Positions 23,357 through 34,754 of a stretch of DNA of 64,000 bases are shown here, one piece after another (within the stretch, counting starts at the first letter, position 1; every line of letters begins with the position of its first letter). Source of the stretch: Jaapia argillacea MUCL 33604 (Eukaryota; Basidiomycota; Agaricomycetes; Jaapiales; Jaapiaceae); the NCBI GenBank assembly GCA_000697665.1, contig KL197711.1, positions 368,545 through 432,544 of the forward strand. Reading direction: 5' to 3'. The notes under the pieces were generated by a model. It did not search any database. It worked only from the letters and a program-made list of their open reading frames with translations, and had not been told where the DNA came from. The position numbers were made by a program, and so were the translations under genes.

Positions 23357-23633
23357 ACACTGCGCCACTTTGAGAGACGACTTTTTGATGTATGATAGCT
23401 GTAGTGTTGTGAGATACTCGAATGGGTCAAGAGTTCCAGGGTAAATCCACAGAGCTTGAACGAAGTTTGAAGTCAAAATATTCTGTCCACAATGTTGGGG
23501 GCACAACAGTCCGGGGGTTGCCGATGTCGCCTCCACAGCTTGACGCTGCTCAGGTTGCCGGCAAGTTTATACATAGAAAATTATGCTTGACCAACCTCTT
23601 CTCTTCGCGCCCTAACATACAGTACCCTGGAAA

Positions 23634-25988
23634 ATGTCGACCTCCAGGCCAGTTTCCCGACCCTCTGGATCCAATACTCCTGTGGGATATGCGACAAGGT
23701 CATCACAGCCTTCTGGAGAGTCTTCACGAACAGCAAGTCCCGATCCTACAGTCGTAGTTCCATCTGGGTCTGCAAGCACACCACCGACCAAATGGAACGA
23801 GAAGGTCTCCGCATCGAGGAATATTTCGTCCCCTCCTTCAGCTGCACCTTCCTCTTCTTCAGTTCACCAACCAGAAAGACTGTCCGCCCCTAGACGGCCT
23901 CCCCGTTTCTTCGGTCTCGGGGCTGGTATTATCCAGGACATCCACGCCCGCCTCCCTTGGTACTGGAGTGACTGGAAAGACGCTTACAATTATCGAGTCA
24001 TTCCCGCCATCGTCTTGATATTCTTTTCAAAGTCAGTCGTGTACCCATCCACTCTTCCTTCCTTCCAATGATGGCTAAGTTCGACGATCCAGTGTGCTGC
24101 CTGGAATCGCCTTTTCGTTAGATCTCATAGAGACGACGCAGCAATACGGAGTGGCAGAAGTGCTCTTGTCGTCCTTTATGGCCGCGTTTGTGTTTTCGGT
24201 GTTTGGAGCACAACCACTCTGCATCGCAGGCGTCACTGGTGTGGTGGAATGTTATATCTAGCCCTGAACCTGGGTTTCAAGCACCGTTATGCTGATTATC
24301 AGACTTGCAGGACCCATCACTGTCCTTAATCAGACAATATATCGTATCACTCAACGTGGCCCCAACCCGCCCAACTATCTCCACTTTGTTGGCTGGGTTT
24401 ATCTCTGGGGTGCCATATTGCATTGGATCACAGCTGTTCTGAATTGTACGTGCCCTTTAAGGACATTGACGGCCGAAGAATTGACTGCTTGCAGGGTGTA
24501 ATTTCCTGAAATACGTCACACTGTTCTCTTGTGACACCTTTGGCTTCTACGTCTCCTGGGTATACCTACAGTATGGCGTCCAAATCACCACCCGCCAATT
24601 CGAAGCCGCGGACTCTACGACCCCTATTGGCCCTTACGTTGGAATCATCCTCTCCCTTTTGATGGTGGGCTCGTGCTTCCTGTTCCAAACCCTCGCCAAA
24701 ACCAATCTCTTCCATCGTCACGTTCGACGTTTCCTCGCCGACTACGGAATGCCTATATCGTTGGTGGTGTCCTCAGCTCTGGCATATTGGGGAAGGTTCA
24801 ATAACGCCAACCCTACAACGCTTCCAGTTGGAGGTGCATTCCAACCTGCCGGTGGAAGAGCGTGGCTGGTGCCGTTTTGGCAACTTGAGGGAAAGTGGGT
24901 TGGGGTTGCGTTCCCGTTTGGCGTCGTTTTATGGGTGTTGTTCTTCTTCGATCATAACGTTTCGGTGAGCATATATGCTGTGTACTTTTATCCTAGGGTG
25001 CTGAAGAGTCGTTGTAGTCTTTGATAGCCCAAGGTTCACAGTTCCCGCTGCGCAAGCCACCCGGCTTTCATTACGACTTTTTCCTCCTTGGAATCACTAC
25101 CCTCATTGCCGCTCTCCTTGGTCTTCCCGCGCCAAATGGACTCATTCCACAGGCACCCATACATACTACCTCCCTGTTAGTGATGGGTCGGCCATCCAAG
25201 AAGAGCGACGAAGAGGAAATGAATTCAAATGGCCTACCACTTGATCGGAGTGACGTTATTGATCCCGAACCACCTCTTGACCCCTCGCCGTTGAGGCACG
25301 AGGTCCCTGTTGGAGTTGTTGAACAGCGTGTTAGCAATCTGGCTCAAGGGGCATTGTGTTTGGTACTGTTATCTGGTCCCTTCTTGCACCTGCTCAGTTT
25401 GATTCCAAGAGGTATGTGAAGATGTCCAGATCTTGATGACTTTATTCATGACCCCTAATCTTGACATTAGGCGTACTCGCCGGTCTGTTGTAAGTACTTC
25501 TACTTGAGCCCAAGATTTCAACTTTACCAGTATTATCCAGCTGGTATATGGGTGCCGATGCTCTTCTCGGAAACGGGATCACAAACAAGCTTCTCTATCT
25601 TCTTCGAGACTCGGCTCTTGTCCCCAAAGATGAGCCATTGAGGCAAGTTCGCAAGTCTCGGATCCTTCTCTTCGTAGGGGTCCAATTGGTAGGCTTTGGT
25701 GCAACGTTTGCGATCACGCAGACTCTTGGTGAGTCACCTCGAGTCTTTTTCCCGTTATTGGGGTCTCGGCTAATTGGCTTACTAGCGGCGATCGGGTTCC
25801 CAATCCTCATCTTCCTGTTGATTCCCCTCCGCACGCTCCTCGTGCCTCGGTTGCCCTTCACAAGGGATGAGCTGGGGATACTGGATGGCCCCACTGCTTC
25901 GCCATTTGTATGTCTTTCTGCTTAAGTCCTTACAATTGACTGATCTGTTTTGTAGACTATGGAGTCAGTGGGGGGTACGTTGTTGTAG
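23634..25988 (+). CDS. BOR1: Borate exporter BOR1-like (SLC4 anion-exchanger family)
   Basis: A plasma-membrane borate/anion exporter. From ATG 23634 there is a Ser/Pro-rich cytoplasmic leader of about 95 residues, then the SLC4 entry sequence RPPRFFGLGAGIIQDIHARL and PWYWSDWKDAYNYRVIPA. Further SLC4 features follow: IAFSLDLIETTQQYGVAEVL, FSVFGAQPLCIAGVTGP, GPITVLNQTIYRI, TLFSCDTFGFYVSWVYLQYG, FWQLEGKWVGVAFPFG, FFFDHNVSSLIAQGSQFPLR and KPPGFHYDFFLLG. A charged loop (about 25190-25310) precedes the last membrane helices and the tail VPRLPFTRDELGILDGPTAS, ending MESVGGTLL at TAG 25986-25988. FFFDHNVSSL is the conserved core segment. The order and length match fungal Bor1. No break was seen. Confidence 0.92.
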
Positions 25989-26450
25989 ATGCGTTTGGAA
26001 CAAACGTTCTATTCCCCTACGTAGAATTTCACTTGCTTCCTTAGATCTAAGTCTAATCGGAGTGATAAGACGGTTTCAACCGATCTTCTTAACCTTTTCC
26101 CTGATTTCGTCAGCTTTGGGTCCTGCTTTCCGGTTTCAAAACGCGTGGGGTGTCCACGTGCCGCTGAAGCACCATCTGCTCGACTTCCACTAAGTCTTAG
26201 ACGAGATCGTTCTGACAGCTATTGGCACATCCCAGTTTCTTTATCATCAGGGTATCTCCTTATGGCCTCATTCACTCAATCCGGGAATTGGTTGGAATGA
26301 GTGGAGATTCAAAATGTCGAGTCACGGACCGATGGAGGCCACCACTTATACGCTGCGATATGCATGCGCTGTGGACCTCTCTCTACACGAGCTCTTCCTC
26401 ACCCCGATCCTTCAAGTCAGCTGAGGTCGTTTCGTGTCGTCTTTTCCATC
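25989..26450. other. Intergenic, BOR1 3' flank and phosphatase promoter
   Basis: About 460 bases between two plus-strand genes. No convincing core-promoter motif or repeat was seen. Confidence 0.5.
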
Positions 26451-28391
26451 ATGTCGAGTGATAGCACTGTTCTTGGTGTCGTCCTGCTCATCCGTCATGG
26501 CGATCGTCAAGGTTTCTATCAAGATCCAAAGACCTATACACCCTCTGCAACTTCAATCACGCCCTTGGGGAATGTACGACAATCTGAATCGCTGCGGTTA
26601 TACTTCAACTCATGCTGACTCTTTTTTTACAGGTACAAGAATACCAGCTTGCCCAACTTCTTCGATCACTTTACTTGAATGCTTCTTCTCCGTCATACAT
26701 TCAAGGGATAAGCACTGGGCTCTTCAATCAGAATCAGGTGCAAGTACGAGCTGATGCTGGAGGAGAGGGAGGAGTCATCTTCGACTCGACTGTTTCTGTG
26801 GTCCAAGGTCTCTGGCCCCCGACTCCTGCATCAAACACCACATTGGCCAATGGAACTACTATTGTGGGACCTCTTGGAGGGTATCAAGTAAGTGAGATTC
26901 GAAATACTCTCGGCTTTTGGACCTCCCAATTGGCGAGGTTGATCATTTCATCATGTGCATAGTATGTACCAAGTAAGTTGGTCTCCTGGTTCTTGTGGCT
27001 GCTCTGTTGCTCAATATTTTCCCCAGTTGAATCTGTTGAACCTAACGAAGATGTGTCGTTGGAGGGTTGGACTAACTGTAACGTATGGCGCTTTTTGAAA
27101 TGGGAATTGCATCCATTTTGACCCATGAAATTCCACAGACCTTCAATAACGCTACGAACCGATTCTACGCATCACCCGAGTTCCAACAGATGCAAGCCAG
27201 TAGTGCTGCGTTCTTGAGCGAACTGCCTCAATACTTAGACGGCAGACCCGTCACACTCTCGAATATGGTACGTCTCCGTTCCCTTCACTCATCCATAATT
27301 GCCGACATGTTAGCGTGGGATCATCAGTGGAATGTAAGCCTCGAAGCGTCCCTCTTGCGGAAAAAAGTAACTGAGGCGTTCGGATGGTCAGATATTCGAT
27401 TTCATGAACGTAAACTCCATCCACAATGCCACTTTCTTCAATACACTCCCACCGACCTTCTTAGCTCAAGCCCGCGCATTGGCGAACTTCCACGAATATG
27501 GTGTCTTCACATCACCGCAACTGCAGGGGATTGGCAACAGTGTGTTCCCTACTCGAGTCTATCAAAAACCGCGTGTAACAATGTTTTTCACCGTCGTTCT
27601 AGTCGCCGGCCAAACCATTTTGCCGTCCATCTTGAACGGATTGCATAACATCCAGAACTCATCCAATCCGATCAAGTTTGTGTATGAAGCTATTTCATAT
27701 AAGCCATTCTTATCCCTATTCAACATGACGGGAGTTGCTGCAGCTCATCCTGAGCTGGCAGGAATTGGTGAGTGATACCGGACTCTGTCAAACGAGGATC
27801 CTTGATCTGATACCCTTTCAAATAGTTGAATACGCTGCAGCTGTCGCCCTTGAAGTGCGACAGCCTGTGAATGGCGGAGCACTCACCCTTCGATTCAACT
27901 TCAAGAACGGCACGGATGCTGACTTCGTGACCTATGACCTTCTGGGTGGCAACGGTGACATTCCCTTGAACCAGTTTATCTCCACAATGAGCGTGAGTCG
28001 AATCCCTTTATCATTGGTTATTCTATTCTCATCCCTTGACCTTCAGCCCGTTTCCATCAACACCACCGAACAGTGGTGCGCTGTATGCGCCAACACCGTA
28101 GACAGAGGTTGCGCTGCGTATGTAGTCGCAACGCCAATGGCCCAAGTTTCGCACCAGGGGATCAGTCCTGTTGGGGCTGGATTTTTAGGAGCTGGAATTA
28201 CCCTCGCAGTCGCCCTGGCGATGATCGCAGTTCTCGCTTTCTTGGGTCTCATTGCTTTTGGCCGAAGGGGGAAGGGGCTATCAAGGAATGTCATGCTTGA
28301 GAGACGGAGCTCGGAGGTGAGCGGCATTCGTCCTCGGTCCACTCTCCACATCTGACCATCTCTGCAGGGAGGCTCTGTGGAAAAGGCGTAA
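26451..28391 (+). CDS. Histidine-acid-phosphatase-like membrane-anchored protein
   Basis: A member of the histidine phosphatase (phosphoglycerate-mutase-like) superfamily. From ATG 26451 the catalytic entry is VVLLIRHGDRQGFY (Arg15-His16-Gly17). Then follow LGNVQEYQLAQLLRSLYLNA, GLFNQNQVQVRADAGGEGGV, EPNEDVSLEGWTNC, FEMGIASILTHEIPQTFNNA, MNVNSIHNATFFNTLP and VAGQTILPSILNGLHNIQ. The tail has VCANTVDRGCAAYV, a single membrane helix (about 28180-28260) and a short basic end, NVMLERRSSE joined to GGSVEKA, TAA at 28389-28391. The position where the family normally shows a catalytic His-Asp pair reads SYKPFLSLFNMTG. The protein has at least eight exons. With one C-terminal helix it is probably anchored with the enzyme domain outside the cytosol, though no classical N-terminal signal is visible. 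Confidence 0.82.
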
Positions 28392-29341
28392 CAAGTTGGA
28401 GGGGGTATGCGTAGTTTACTGTAATTTTCTCCTCGTCGGATGGATTGTGTTCAATCAGGACTGATGTTTATCTCGGTGTCCAGTATCTGAACACTGATCC
28501 CGCTGCAATTCGGACAATATGACGGGGATAAGTGCGAAGGACTGAACGAGTCGACGTCCGCATTCCGTTCACCTCGCTCTCGCAGTGCCCTTCCTGCGTG
28601 TGGCGTTCCTAAGGAATGGAAGTTGCAGGGTCATACGTCATCGCGTCCATCGGCGTTGATGCGAAGACTCGTTACCGCACCGAAGTCTTCCTTTTGGTCT
28701 TCTCGACATATTGTGTCAGTCCTTTGTCCACTTCTTTCAATTTTCACCGCTAGCCTGCGGCTCTTGCTTCTTCAATGAATCTTTATCCCGCCTCGTCATC
28801 CAAAATATTGATTGTCTGCTTCTCCGCAGGTTATGTGCTTCTCGGAACCGCCGGCAGAGCGGCGATGGTCTGTGATGGTGCAACCTAAAACTCGAAGAAT
28901 CCGTTTCACGGTCGTGCAGAAGTGTCAATACCAGAATGTGGGGTCGTATGCACACCCCATGGACAAAGTGACGTCAAAATCCCAGCTGTTGCCAGGTGGC
29001 CGTGATTTCTATCTCCGAGTCCTGCATCGATTCGACGGCCAATGGCCGCATTTTGGCTAGGAAGACTTCTGTGCGCAACGAATGACCTCGTCAAGTTCCG
29101 TGGTCTAGCACGCCGTCGTGGGCGGCACATTCACTCCCCCCCACAGAACCTCGTTAGTTTGTTTCACGTCCACGCCCTTTCCGGTGGGCATCCTTGCCGT
29201 CGCCAACTCATCGCCGTGTGCACGGACCTCACCCTCGATATAAATACGACAGTTGCTGGGGTCGTAAAGTCATCATCCAATTTCTTCAGCCTTTTAAATC
29301 AACTCGCACTCAACCCCTCTCTCGTTACACACTCTCTCATC
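28392..29341. other. Hydrophobin upstream region
   Basis: About 950 bases. The frame at 29042-29340 upstream of the hydrophobin ATG is not a family-like extension. A TATA box lies at 29239-29246. Nothing else was recognised. Confidence 0.5.
29239..29246 (+). promoter_or_regulatory. TATA box of the hydrophobin gene
   Basis: A consensus TATAAATA sits 96-103 bases before the ATG at 29342. Strong TATA boxes are usual for highly expressed secreted proteins such as hydrophobins. Confidence 0.6.
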
Positions 29342-29786
29342 ATGTTCGCCAAACTCACCAAGTTCGTTGCTGTTGCATCGATTGCATCCCTTGCGGCCGC
29401 CTCCCCTGTCCCTGCCACCGCCGACGGTCAATATAACACTGGAGCTATGCAGTGCTGCAACAGCGTTGAGCAGGCGAACTCGCCTGCTGCTTCAAACCTT
29501 CTCGGGCTTTTGGGCATTGAGGTCCAAGATGCCACTGCGATGGTTGGCTTCAGCTGTAGCCCCATCGATGTTATCGGGGTTGCGAACGGCAACTCATGGT
29601 TCGATATTTCTCTTTTGTTTTTGTTTAGCCGAGTCGGTGCTGACTTTGCTGCTCATCAGCTCCGCCTCACCCGTCTGCTGCCAAGATAACTCTCATGGTA
29701 AGTATTCTATTTGCGCTGCATGCCTCGTACTGATCGTCCTTGTAGGAACTCTTGTGTCCATGGGATGTGTTCCTATCACCCTTTAG
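29342..29786 (+). CDS. Class I hydrophobin with the first cysteine replaced
   Basis: A small secreted surface-active protein that coats hyphae. The signal peptide is MFAKLTKFVAVASIASLAAA (cleavage likely just after). The mature start is GQYNTGAMQCCNSVEQ, then LLGLLGIEVQDATAMVGFSC. Exon 1 ends at NGNS and is spliced (intron about 29599-29668) to CSASPVCCQDNSHG, then to GTLVSMGCVPITL, TAG at 29784-29786. Spacing and motifs are those of class I hydrophobins (C-CC-C-C-CC-C). The first Cys of the family's QCNTG block is Tyr here (TAT at 29432-29434), leaving seven cysteines. The reading frame is otherwise intact and the promoter has a good TATA box. Confidence 0.9.
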
Positions 29787-30205
29787 TCAATCGACCATGC
29801 TGTCGACGGTAAGTGCTCATAACGGTGTTCTACTTTTTTATTCTGTTGCTCAACAGTGTCCTTCCAGCCTCGCGACCTAGTAGGAGGAGCTTGGGATCAT
29901 GTATCAGAGGATGGATTGCATTATTGTTAGGCGTTGTTGCAGAAACCAGTCGCTCGTTTAGTCGTTTCATTAGAATACACAACTTGCTAATTCAATTACT
30001 CATTATCATCATTGCCTGGAGTTGAGTAACTGAATAGGGTTAGGGTTACCTTGGATCGCTTTTGTTATAACTTGGTAGGACCAACAAACGCGAGCAATTC
30101 ATAGATGTACAATTGAACGATATAGATACACACAAGAGATAAAGCTGTCCGTATAGCGATGCAATCATAAGGGCCATTGGGCGTAAATTGGTGAATTCCA
30201 GGTCA
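29787..30205. other. Intergenic between convergent genes
   Basis: About 420 AT-rich bases between the convergent hydrophobin and IWR1 stops. It includes polyadenylation-like AT-rich sequence but no gene. Confidence 0.5.
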
Positions 30206-31530
30206 CTATCTCCATCGACTCCATTCATCGTCACTACCATTAGGCTGATCCTCTGCTCTGAGCTCCTCGTAGTCGGAGTCTTCGTGGAATTCATCTAGGT
30301 TGGAGTCGAGTTGACAATGTATCGAGGACTGAAGTGAACGTAGACTCACCACTTCCATCACTCTCCGACACAGCATCCTCCTCCTCAGGGTAATCATTCT
30401 TGTAGTAATCCTCCGCTGTTCAAGGTCACAGATGTCAGAAGGTTAGGAGGTGAGTGGTAAAGAGAAAGTCGAAACCATTAGAGTCTTCGTCATCCTCGTC
30501 TTCTGGCTCAGAGTCGGTGTCAGAGGCATAAGGATCGTTTAGCGAAGGAGGCAAGCCAGTCCTGCAAGCCCAGTAGTTTGTAAGCTCGACCAAAATGAAA
30601 TGATGGAGAGACGCCTACAAAGTACCAAAGTTCGCTATCTGGTTCCATTCACTGAGGGACGCCGGTCGGTGATAGAAGATGTCCCAAACGTATTCGTCCT
30701 CTTGAGATTGCGAAGTCGACCCAACAGGGGGTGTGGTGGGTATGGTAATATCATTAACTTGATGGAAACTTGATAAATCACCGTGCACGAGTAGAAAGTT
30801 GTGAAGAGAGCGCAAACCTCTGAGGTAATCCTGAAGCATAGGCAAGAACTTCTCCATTTCTGTGTCCATTGCCTCCGCAGCGGAAGGCTCCGGGACTGAT
30901 GGAACGGCATCATACATGGTGACATTGACGGAAGGTTTTCGCAGGTCTTTTGCGGATATCACTTTCGGCCTAGGCGCGGCCAAGTTCAAGGAGAAGAAAT
31001 ATAGTGGAAGGCGGCAATCCTTACGGAGCTGTGGGGTATCTTGGTTTCTTTACTTCATCTTCTTCTTTAGGAACAATCGTATATCGCTGGTTGCTCTGTT
31101 GACGGGGTAGCGCGAGGGGCGCGGATGGTGCAGATGTCGGAGCAGCAGCTTCAGGGAGCGAGATCTCGGCCTTTTTGGCCTGTTCCCGAGCTGCTGCCGC
31201 GATCCGTTCCTGCGGTGCGAAAAGATTCAAGAAGCATAAGTTTGGGATATCAGGCGAAGAAGTGGCACTCACATGAAGGTCCTTCGTCCGCTTAGCATCG
31301 TCCCAAGCATCTCCCTCGACCGTCTCAGCAAATTGAAAGACATCCAGGCCTCCTTTAGACTTCTTTCTTCGAACTTTAGATTCAAAAACTGGGAAAGGGT
31401 TTGAAGATCATCAACCAATCTGAGCAGAGGGAATCGTACCAAGAGCGTCAAGTGGTTCGTCGGTACGTTTGCGCTTGACACGCAGGATGGTGCATGGCTG
31501 AGGGATTTCAGAGGGTTGGTCAATATCCAT
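30206..31530 (-). CDS. IWR1: IWR1, RNA polymerase II nuclear-import factor
   Basis: An adaptor that binds assembled RNA polymerase II and directs it into the nucleus. The N-terminus is MDIDQPSEIPQPCTILRVKR with KRTDEPLDAL, the family's opening motif ILR[IV]KRKR-DEPLDAL. It is spliced to VFESKVRRKKSKGGLDVFQF, then ERIAAAAREQAKKAEISLPE and a charged middle. The Iwr1 core is EDEYVWDIFYHRPASLSEWN. Acidic exons follow: YASDTDSEPEDEDDEDSN, then AEDYYKNDYPEEEDAVSESD, then EFHEDSDYEELRAEDQPNGS, ending WSRWR, TAG at 30206-30208. The Y-V-W-D-[IV]-[FY]-Y and DYPEEED motifs are diagnostic. Seven or eight exons. Confidence 0.9.
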
Positions 31531-31832
31531 CCTATATAGCGCTACCACTCGAAAACTCCGAGTGTTCCAGCTTCAAGTCCCGGGCTAACCTTGCGGCGGG
31601 CCGGGAGCCTCAACATTCACACGGCCCACCACGATCACAACACGAGTTACAGCCGTCACGCGTCACGTTGTAGCAACAACACAAATATTCTCCATAGGTC
31701 CGAACAGTGTAGAGTTACGCTCTGGTATATATGAGAATCCTACATTCCACACAATTCAGCCCCTACATTCCATCACGGGACGTGCGAGAATGAGTAACAA
31801 CTGTGTTGCGTTTCAACCTCCCTTTCCAAGTA
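31531..31832. other. Short intergenic region
   Basis: About 300 bases between the IWR1 start and the DUF6535 stop. It should hold the IWR1 promoter. Nothing distinctive was seen. Confidence 0.5.
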
Positions 31833-34102
31833 CTAATCACCGCCACCAGCGTCCCCTGCGCTGCGAAAGATTACTTCGCAAGTGTCTTGAGACCGCGGCG
31901 TAACACGGCTGGAAGATCCGCCATACCCGCCCGAACTATAAGAAGGATATGTAGTCGTTCGGGCGGGAGGCGGTCGAGCGGGTGGCGGCGGGTTACGACG
32001 GGGTGAAGGAATGACCGGAGTATGTGGCAGCCTGAAGTGGTCCAGTATTCGAATTCGATCGCTCTCGTCGTCGTCGGAAAGTTGGCTTGGCCTTGGACTG
32101 GATGAATTCGAGTTCAGAACAGGTGCGGGACTCCCAGACCGTTCCCAGTTCAGGTGGTTCAGCAAACGGACGAGTTCGCTAGGAACGTCCATAGAAGGAA
32201 TTTGAGTCAATATGAACAACGGCCTGAACAGCGGCATGGACGGTGCGATCGCACTTATTGGAACATCTCCGCGCAAATTCAATACAGCCACTACGTGTTC
32301 CAGCATAGTACGCAATTTCTGAACGAGATCTTGTGGGGTAGAAAGTCGACCCATGGCTCGAGCTTTCGCAACGACGCAAACCGCCGTCCAGCTTGCAAAT
32401 AAAAACGCTTGTTGGGTGGTGGTTGATGTCGAGGGAGATGGCGTAATGCCCTCAGTGTAAATGTTGATGGCGAACGCAATAAGCCGGGTGGTATGTTCTG
32501 GAAACATCCCGGTGAACATACAATCCAACCGAATCGGAGAAAATCGTTTGAAACCTCACCTCGCTCTGCAAAGTAATGCTCGGAACCTGAACAGAAGTCA
32601 AAGAGTGACGATGATAGCCGACCAGGTAAACGGTTATCAAAGGTAGATAATCTTCCCGGGTTATCGAGGAGCTTGATCAAGACTTCGCTGTAATCACCTC
32701 GTAGGGAGATACTGAGATTCTTCATAGGTACATCTCCCAACGCCCTGAGGATGTGATGCAAGATGCAGAGGACATCGGAAATCTGCGGATCTAGGTGAGA
32801 ATGTGAAGTGATGGGTAGTGGTCCGTCGATGTATTTGTCCACGAAAGCGCTGAGGACGCTAAGCCAGAGTTTGAATTCCTTTTGAAGATGGACTTTGCCC
32901 TTGGCAGAAAGATAATCTTTCCACCCAGCTAATCTGTCATCATCGGGATTCTCGTCGACTCGCAACAACCGGACGAACTCCACATCATCCAGTTGCATGC
33001 TTCGAGCCATCAAGCGCAGCATGACATCGACCTGTAACCCGGTGTCGAGGTCGTCAAGACAAGAGGTGACTAACTGAATCCTCTCATCGTCGCTCGAGTC
33101 GTGCATCAATGAGACAAGAGCGTGATGATGCCATCTCCCCAAGTCCTTGGATCCAGGAATGTGAATATCCTCTTTTATCTTGTCGAAATCGCGCTTGGTC
33201 CATGAGTCGTGTAATGGACCGATGGGAGGTGGTTTGATCAGGGGATCATCCTCGACGAAGGCGTAAATCAGGACAAGATATCTGTAGATGGATCGAAGAA
33301 AGTTTGGGATCTGGACAAACATCCAGGCGAGGGGAGATTTGTACGGACAATCCTCGTAGAAAGCAGGAAGAATGGATGTTCCGATGATGAGTAGGATCGC
33401 CAGCACGACAACGCTTGTGATGATAGCGTAGATAGTATCATCCAGGGTAGAAAGCAGAATAAGTAATCCCGCGAAGAAGAGGACGAGGGACAGCTGCAAT
33501 AGTAAGGAAAGCGCTCGAACGAAGAGCAGTACTTTCCAGATGATGACTCCTCGGAAATGGCGCTCTCGGAGACAAACGCGTTCGCGTAAAGTCATACGGG
33601 CGCGGACTGGGTAGTGGCGAGTCCACTGTTTGATGAGGATGCCAAACAGAGCAGACGTGAGCGATAGGACGAGACTCATGAACCATAGCGCGTTGACACG
33701 GATCACAGTCTTCGGAGGTCCAGGGGAAGGTGCAAGCGATGGCGAGGATGGGGATGGTGTCTTGAGGTCCTTGTAGGTATCGACAAGAAACGCCGTGAGG
33801 ACAGCAGAGAAAAGACCCGCCTGCCATTCGCGTTGAGCAACATGAAACAAGAACATTCGGAAGAAACTCACAAAAACCAACAGAGTATCAATCTCATTTG
33901 TCCAACCAGCAATCATCTGTTCGTCCTCCTCTTTCAGGATTTGGTCAACCTTCTGCCACGAAGGTGAGAGACTACACTTCTCCCCAACATCGCATCCTTC
34001 GGTCTATTTTGGAAAGGGCTAGGTCAAACTCATCGGAAAGCGAGGAGGTCGAAAATCACTCACTTCGTCTTCGTCTTGTATGTACCGATTCTGGGATGGC
34101 AT
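31833..34102 (-). CDS. DUF6535-domain membrane protein
   Basis: A member of a family greatly expanded in Agaricomycetes, function unknown. The probable first exon is MPSQNRYIQDEDE (ATG 34102), spliced to KVDQILKEEDEQMIAGWTNE, which opens the DUF6535 domain. A second intron (about 33847-33900) joins IDTLLVF to AGLFSAVLTAFLVDTYKDL. Membrane segments follow: VNALWFMSLVLSLTSALFGI then LIKQWTRHY, a basic loop, and two strongly hydrophobic helices (about 33380-33500). A long soluble part of about 550 residues comes next, interrupted by an intron near 32500-32560 (HYFAER joined to EHTTRLIAFAINIYTEGI). The end is proline- and serine-rich with PSPRRNPPPPARPPP, finishing GDAGGGD, TAG at 31833-31835. 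The start exon is the least certain part. Confidence 0.8.
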
Positions 34103-34388
34103 CGGGATTATGGCACCTGCGCGTGCCAACGCGAGTTTCAGCAGTAGTGGCCGGACTCGAAGGATAATGTGAGACGAGAGAGAAGGCCTCGCTGTGTAGC
34201 CGGTGCCATTCCTTGGGCTCTAATTACGAACGATGTGAAGGGGAAGAGCCGGTACAGCAAGGGTTGGGTAGCTTGGCGGTTCCTCGACTAGGAAGTGTTT
34301 GGAACCTCTGAACAATTCTCAAGTCACCATTTGGGCAGCGGAGTTGAGAAACAGAGAGCACATGAGCAGCCATGGATAAGGCCCTGTT

Positions 34389-34434
34389 TTGGGCCCTGTC
34401 CCAAAGTTGAAGTATTGACAGCGCCAGGGCCCAA
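34389..34434. repeat. Short inverted repeat, TTGGGCCCTG arms
   Basis: Arms TTGGGCCCTG (34389-34398) and CAGGGCCCAA (34425-34434) are perfect complements around a 26-base loop. No adjacent gene end makes it an obvious terminator. Confidence 0.45.
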
Positions 34435-34508
34435 GACTCAGAGCAAATGCACAGCTCCTGGGCCGGAGATGAGCGAGAGGAGATCAGCTCAACGGCCAAC
34501 ATTAATGC

Positions 34509-34522
34509 ATATATATATATAT
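34509..34522. repeat. (AT)7 microsatellite
   Basis: A plain dinucleotide run of 14 bases. Confidence 0.8.
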
Positions 34523-34754
34523 GACATAGTACAGTACAACAGCTAGTACAACACGTATTCAATGAGTGTCGACAGCTGACAATCATACAGTATTTACAGC
34601 TAGAGCCCTCAGGACTTCCCAAGCAACCATAGTCGACGACCACGGTCCACGCACAACTTCAGAGCTCGAGGGATGATGGGGACATCGCGGCCAGTCGGAC
34701 GGACGACGTAAGTAATACTCGGTCATATCCTCCCCGCCCTCAGGATGCCTACTA

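Noticed and set aside
32291-32500. C-terminal end of the long DUF6535 frame finishing near 32291
   Set aside because: It is read-through of an intron. The spliced frame continues to a stop at 31833 with better composition.
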